The position numbers and the translations under genes are program-made. DNA of 64,000 nt. Source: Plumapathes pennacea. Its lineage: Eukaryota > Cnidaria > Anthozoa > Antipatharia > Myriopathidae. Each line of letters begins with the position of its first letter. The first letter of the stretch is position 1. Positions 61,327 to 64,000 of the stretch are shown piece after piece. The DNA lies in contig OZ038466.1 of assembly GCA_964036295.1 (NCBI GenBank), positions 4,566,001-4,630,000 on the forward strand. The letters are read 5' to 3'. The notes beneath the pieces were generated by a model. It saw only the letters and a program-made list of their open reading frames with translations. It ran no database searches and was not told the DNA's origin.

Positions 61327-63986
61327 TCATTCCTGAGCCAGTTGTGTTGTCTTGATATCACCAAATACCATATCCATTCTATCAAAGGCTTGTACCATGA
61401 TGGAGTAAGTCTGAAAGGATAAAAGCAAGGATACAGAACAGTAATTAGAGACTTGATGATTTATCATGGAGAATAACTATGCAAATATTCCCTATACAAA
61501 TCCAAAGTGAAGAGCTTCAGACAAAAATGGCAAACAGAGTTTACTTTTCTGTCTTCAAAACTTCACATTTTGCACGTGTGATTTGTGTTCTTTTGATCTG
61601 AAACACTGTGAACGTGGATATGTGGATGGTGAAATGGTCCTGGAACACTGAAGGGGATAAAATGTACATTTGCATGCAAACCTGTGCAAACAGTTTTTCT
61701 CTGTACTTGGCCTCTGCAACCGGATCCACACTGTCCGGTACTAACCCATCCTGGCTGCCTGGTGTCTAGAATACAAAACAAAAGTTTTTGGTTGAACTTA
61801 TTTTCACTGGCTCATGCTATCAAAACATCTCTTTCTCATTGGCAGTTTGGTAACTGTAGCAGCAATACCCTTATTATGATTACACAGAGTGCAAGCAAAA
61901 CCCCTTGTTGTCCCCTCCTGGAAACATGGGAAGAAGGTTCTGTGCCAGTGAACACAAGTTTTTCTTTATTGAGCATATGTGCAAGCCACTTCCATACATT
62001 TGGATGAGTCAAAGCAATTTTTGTCTTGATAAACTGGTCATACAGGCTGCTGTAAATTGCTGGCTGTTTTTGACGCAGTGTTTTTCAAAACAAGACTTTG
62101 ACAAGCTTAATGGTCACATGGGGCACGCAGGGTATACATAAGTACTGTAGTAGATTATGCTTACCCCAAGCCGATCAGCAGCAACTTCGCTGAGTACAGA
62201 CTTGGACTGGGAGGAAGGTGTACTGGTGCCTATGGAAAAATGGCCCAACAACTAAGTCAGCAAATCAAAACATAAAGGCTAAACAACAAGTAAACAACGA
62301 TGCCACATGAAAAGAAAAGCAAATCAATCAACACATCAGAATTATTGCAGAGTTTCTGAAACTTTTGCTCTGGGGTGTGCATGTTTTCAAGCCAAGGATC
62401 ACCGGCCACATACGATATTGTAACTATGATTATCTTCCAACTCACCTCTACCTGACTTCTTGGCTGACAGCTTTGAGCGCTGTGTGGAATTTGGTCTATC
62501 CTACAAAATATAAAGCAGCAACTTAATACAAGATCATTACTTCCTAAATAAATGGGTCAAGTATACAAGCACACGAACACTTACATCCAACTTGCTGCCC
62601 TTCTTGTTCTTGTCAGCCTTCTTTGTGTCCATCCTGGTATCTGAAATGGTCGGCTTTCGAGCTCTCTTGTCTGCATAAAAACACCAAGAAAGCTTTGATT
62701 TAGTGAAGAACAATAAAGCTACAGACAATTTCGGGAAAAAGTAGCTTGGATAATGTTAAAGAGAGTAAAAATACCAGTATTAAGGGACATTATAGACTTA
62801 CAGACATTGTAGATCTGCTTGAACATTGTAGAAAACGGCTTTAAAACTCAAGATAGCCGTCTTAACTCAAATAAGAGCGCAGCATAAAGCATTTACATTG
62901 AGGCTGAACATAGTCTGTCCTGAAAGAAAGCTAAAAGTTTTATGAATTTGAAAGTCTTGGCTTGTCAAGCTTGGATGCGCGTACAACCTTGAGAAAAATA
63001 ATATTCAATTAAAGAGGTGCCAGTATACCTTCCTCCTGTGAAGTGTCTTCCACCAATTCTCGCTCTGGCAGACCAAGGATGCCTCGGATCATGCCTGCAT
63101 GCCCCACCATGCTGTCCACCGCTTCAATCAGTAGCTGGTAACTAAAGAAATCCAAAAAGCATTTTTAAAGGAGTAATGTAATTTCACAGACCACAGCTGC
63201 ACACACTGGCAGCAAAAACCCAATTATAGAACAAGAGGCCACAATATTGGACAAAATCTGTTCCAACATGTCCTTCCAATCAAAAAACAAAGTATTGTTT
63301 CTTTTCTCTGAAAAAATTGTGTACACAGCAAAATTACTCTTTATCTTTCTCCTCTACTCCAGTGGAACTCAAAATACATAGTCAAAATGGGAGGAGGGGG
63401 TCGATCAGCATTATAAAATTTTTATAAAGGGGGGGTCAGCAGACTGGGGGTCAGTCTTTTTGTTGAAACCCATCAACATGTGTTACTAAATACAATATTG
63501 AAAGTGGGAGTTAATGATCATCAAATGAAGTGCCTCAACAAGTTGTCCAAGATTACATGTTGCACTGCTATAGCAAAAGTTTTTTTAGAAGCCTAAGAAT
63601 TCTAATTACTGCAAGTTATTCCTTTTGAATGTTACATCATGACTCACCCTGCATTATACATGGCCTGCTGGACAGGTGTCAAAGGTGGGAAGGACAAACT
63701 TGCGATACAAAGATTTAATCTGCTCAGCAACCCTTCTCGCTGTTCATCTTCCTCCACCCACATTATTCTCTGCAACAGGATCGTCAAGAATAGACAACCT
63801 TAATAAATTGCCAACCTTCCAACCAACTAAATTTAAATTATCAATCAACCTGCACACAATCAACCCATGCCCAGCTTGTAGTCTTACTTGCTGTAGTGAC
63901 TCTAGAGACAAATCCCATTTTTCTTCCTCCTCTAGTAATGTGTAAATCTCCTTCAGCTCATCAACAACCTCACTGTGGAAATGCAT
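61327..63986 (-). CDS. Unrecognised conserved-looking gene, 3' eight coding exons (5' part possibly outside window)
   Basis: Exons: 63986(or beyond)-63888, 63769-63648, 63141-63029, 62670-62585, 62500-62446, 62229-62165, 61765-61682 and 61410-61327. Phases are continuous with GT-AG junctions, giving ~235 residues. The upstream part is acidic-helical (YTLLEEEEKW, RIMWVEEDEQREGLLSRLN). It is followed by YQLLIEAVDSMVGHAG and GILGLPEREL, then a Lys/Ser-rich linker (DKRARKP, KKADKNKKGSK) and a C-terminal helix ending KTTQLAQE. I cannot name the family; there is no enzyme motif. A CTCTTCAG acceptor precedes 63986, so more 5' exons probably lie beyond the window edge. Confidence 0.75.
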
Positions 63987-64000
63987 CTGAAGAGAGTCAG

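Overview
The window reads as nuclear DNA of an invertebrate animal, most likely an anthozoan cnidarian and plausibly a stony coral. That identification is an inference. It rests on intron-rich genes with canonical GT-AG junctions, metazoan housekeeping genes, dense palindromic MITE-type repeats, PIF/Harbinger and LINE relics, and lineage-restricted orphan genes. No rRNA, tRNA, CRISPR array or bacterial operon structure was seen. All gene models were assembled by hand from ORFs, splice signals and reading-phase continuity, and most conserved genes close exactly in frame.

Layout. (1) 1-2213: opposed arrays of a ~185 bp satellite around a unique core. (2) 3128-8975, minus: a complete 12-exon eIF4A RNA helicase with a CCAAT/ETS/CRE-like promoter. 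(3) 9414-30842: a direct tandem duplication of a 10-11 kb segment. Each copy holds an orphan TATA-promoter gene (351/352 aa), a GPI-type Ly6/uPAR three-finger protein gene, and the 3' end of a kinase gene. Unit 1 ends inside a kinase intron, so its kinase is a 5'-truncated relic. Unit 2 joins the complete gene. (4) 29322-36096, minus: a 1003-aa dynamin-like GTPase/membrane hairpin/protein kinase fusion. (5) 37293-46481, plus: two tandem paralogous orphan genes (652 and 658 aa) with a Cys-rich N terminus, a duplicated ~180-residue domain and a charged tail. A relic of kinase exon 1 upstream of the second shows that a second segmental duplication made this pair. (6) 47355-52210, minus: a protein with two tandem DsbA/HCCA-isomerase/GST-kappa-like domains. 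It lies about 200 bp downstream of a minisatellite made of NRF-1-like motifs. (7) 53844-54320: a glycosyltransferase-31 fragment. (8) RFC4 (54505-59234, minus) and profilin (59474-60620, plus) are head to head across 239 bp. (9) 61327-63986, minus: the 3' part of an unrecognised conserved-looking gene that may continue past the window.

The most instructive feature is the tandem duplication. Several transposable elements sit in one copy while the other copy keeps the empty site, which gives exact element ends and orders the insertions after the duplication. The Ly6 copies differ mostly by amino-acid-changing substitutions in the three-finger domain. The housekeeping genes (eIF4A, RFC4, profilin) are unremarkable neighbours, and nothing suggests the genes here form one pathway. 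The GTPase-kinase and the divergently transcribed orphan gene share an upstream region that was duplicated together.
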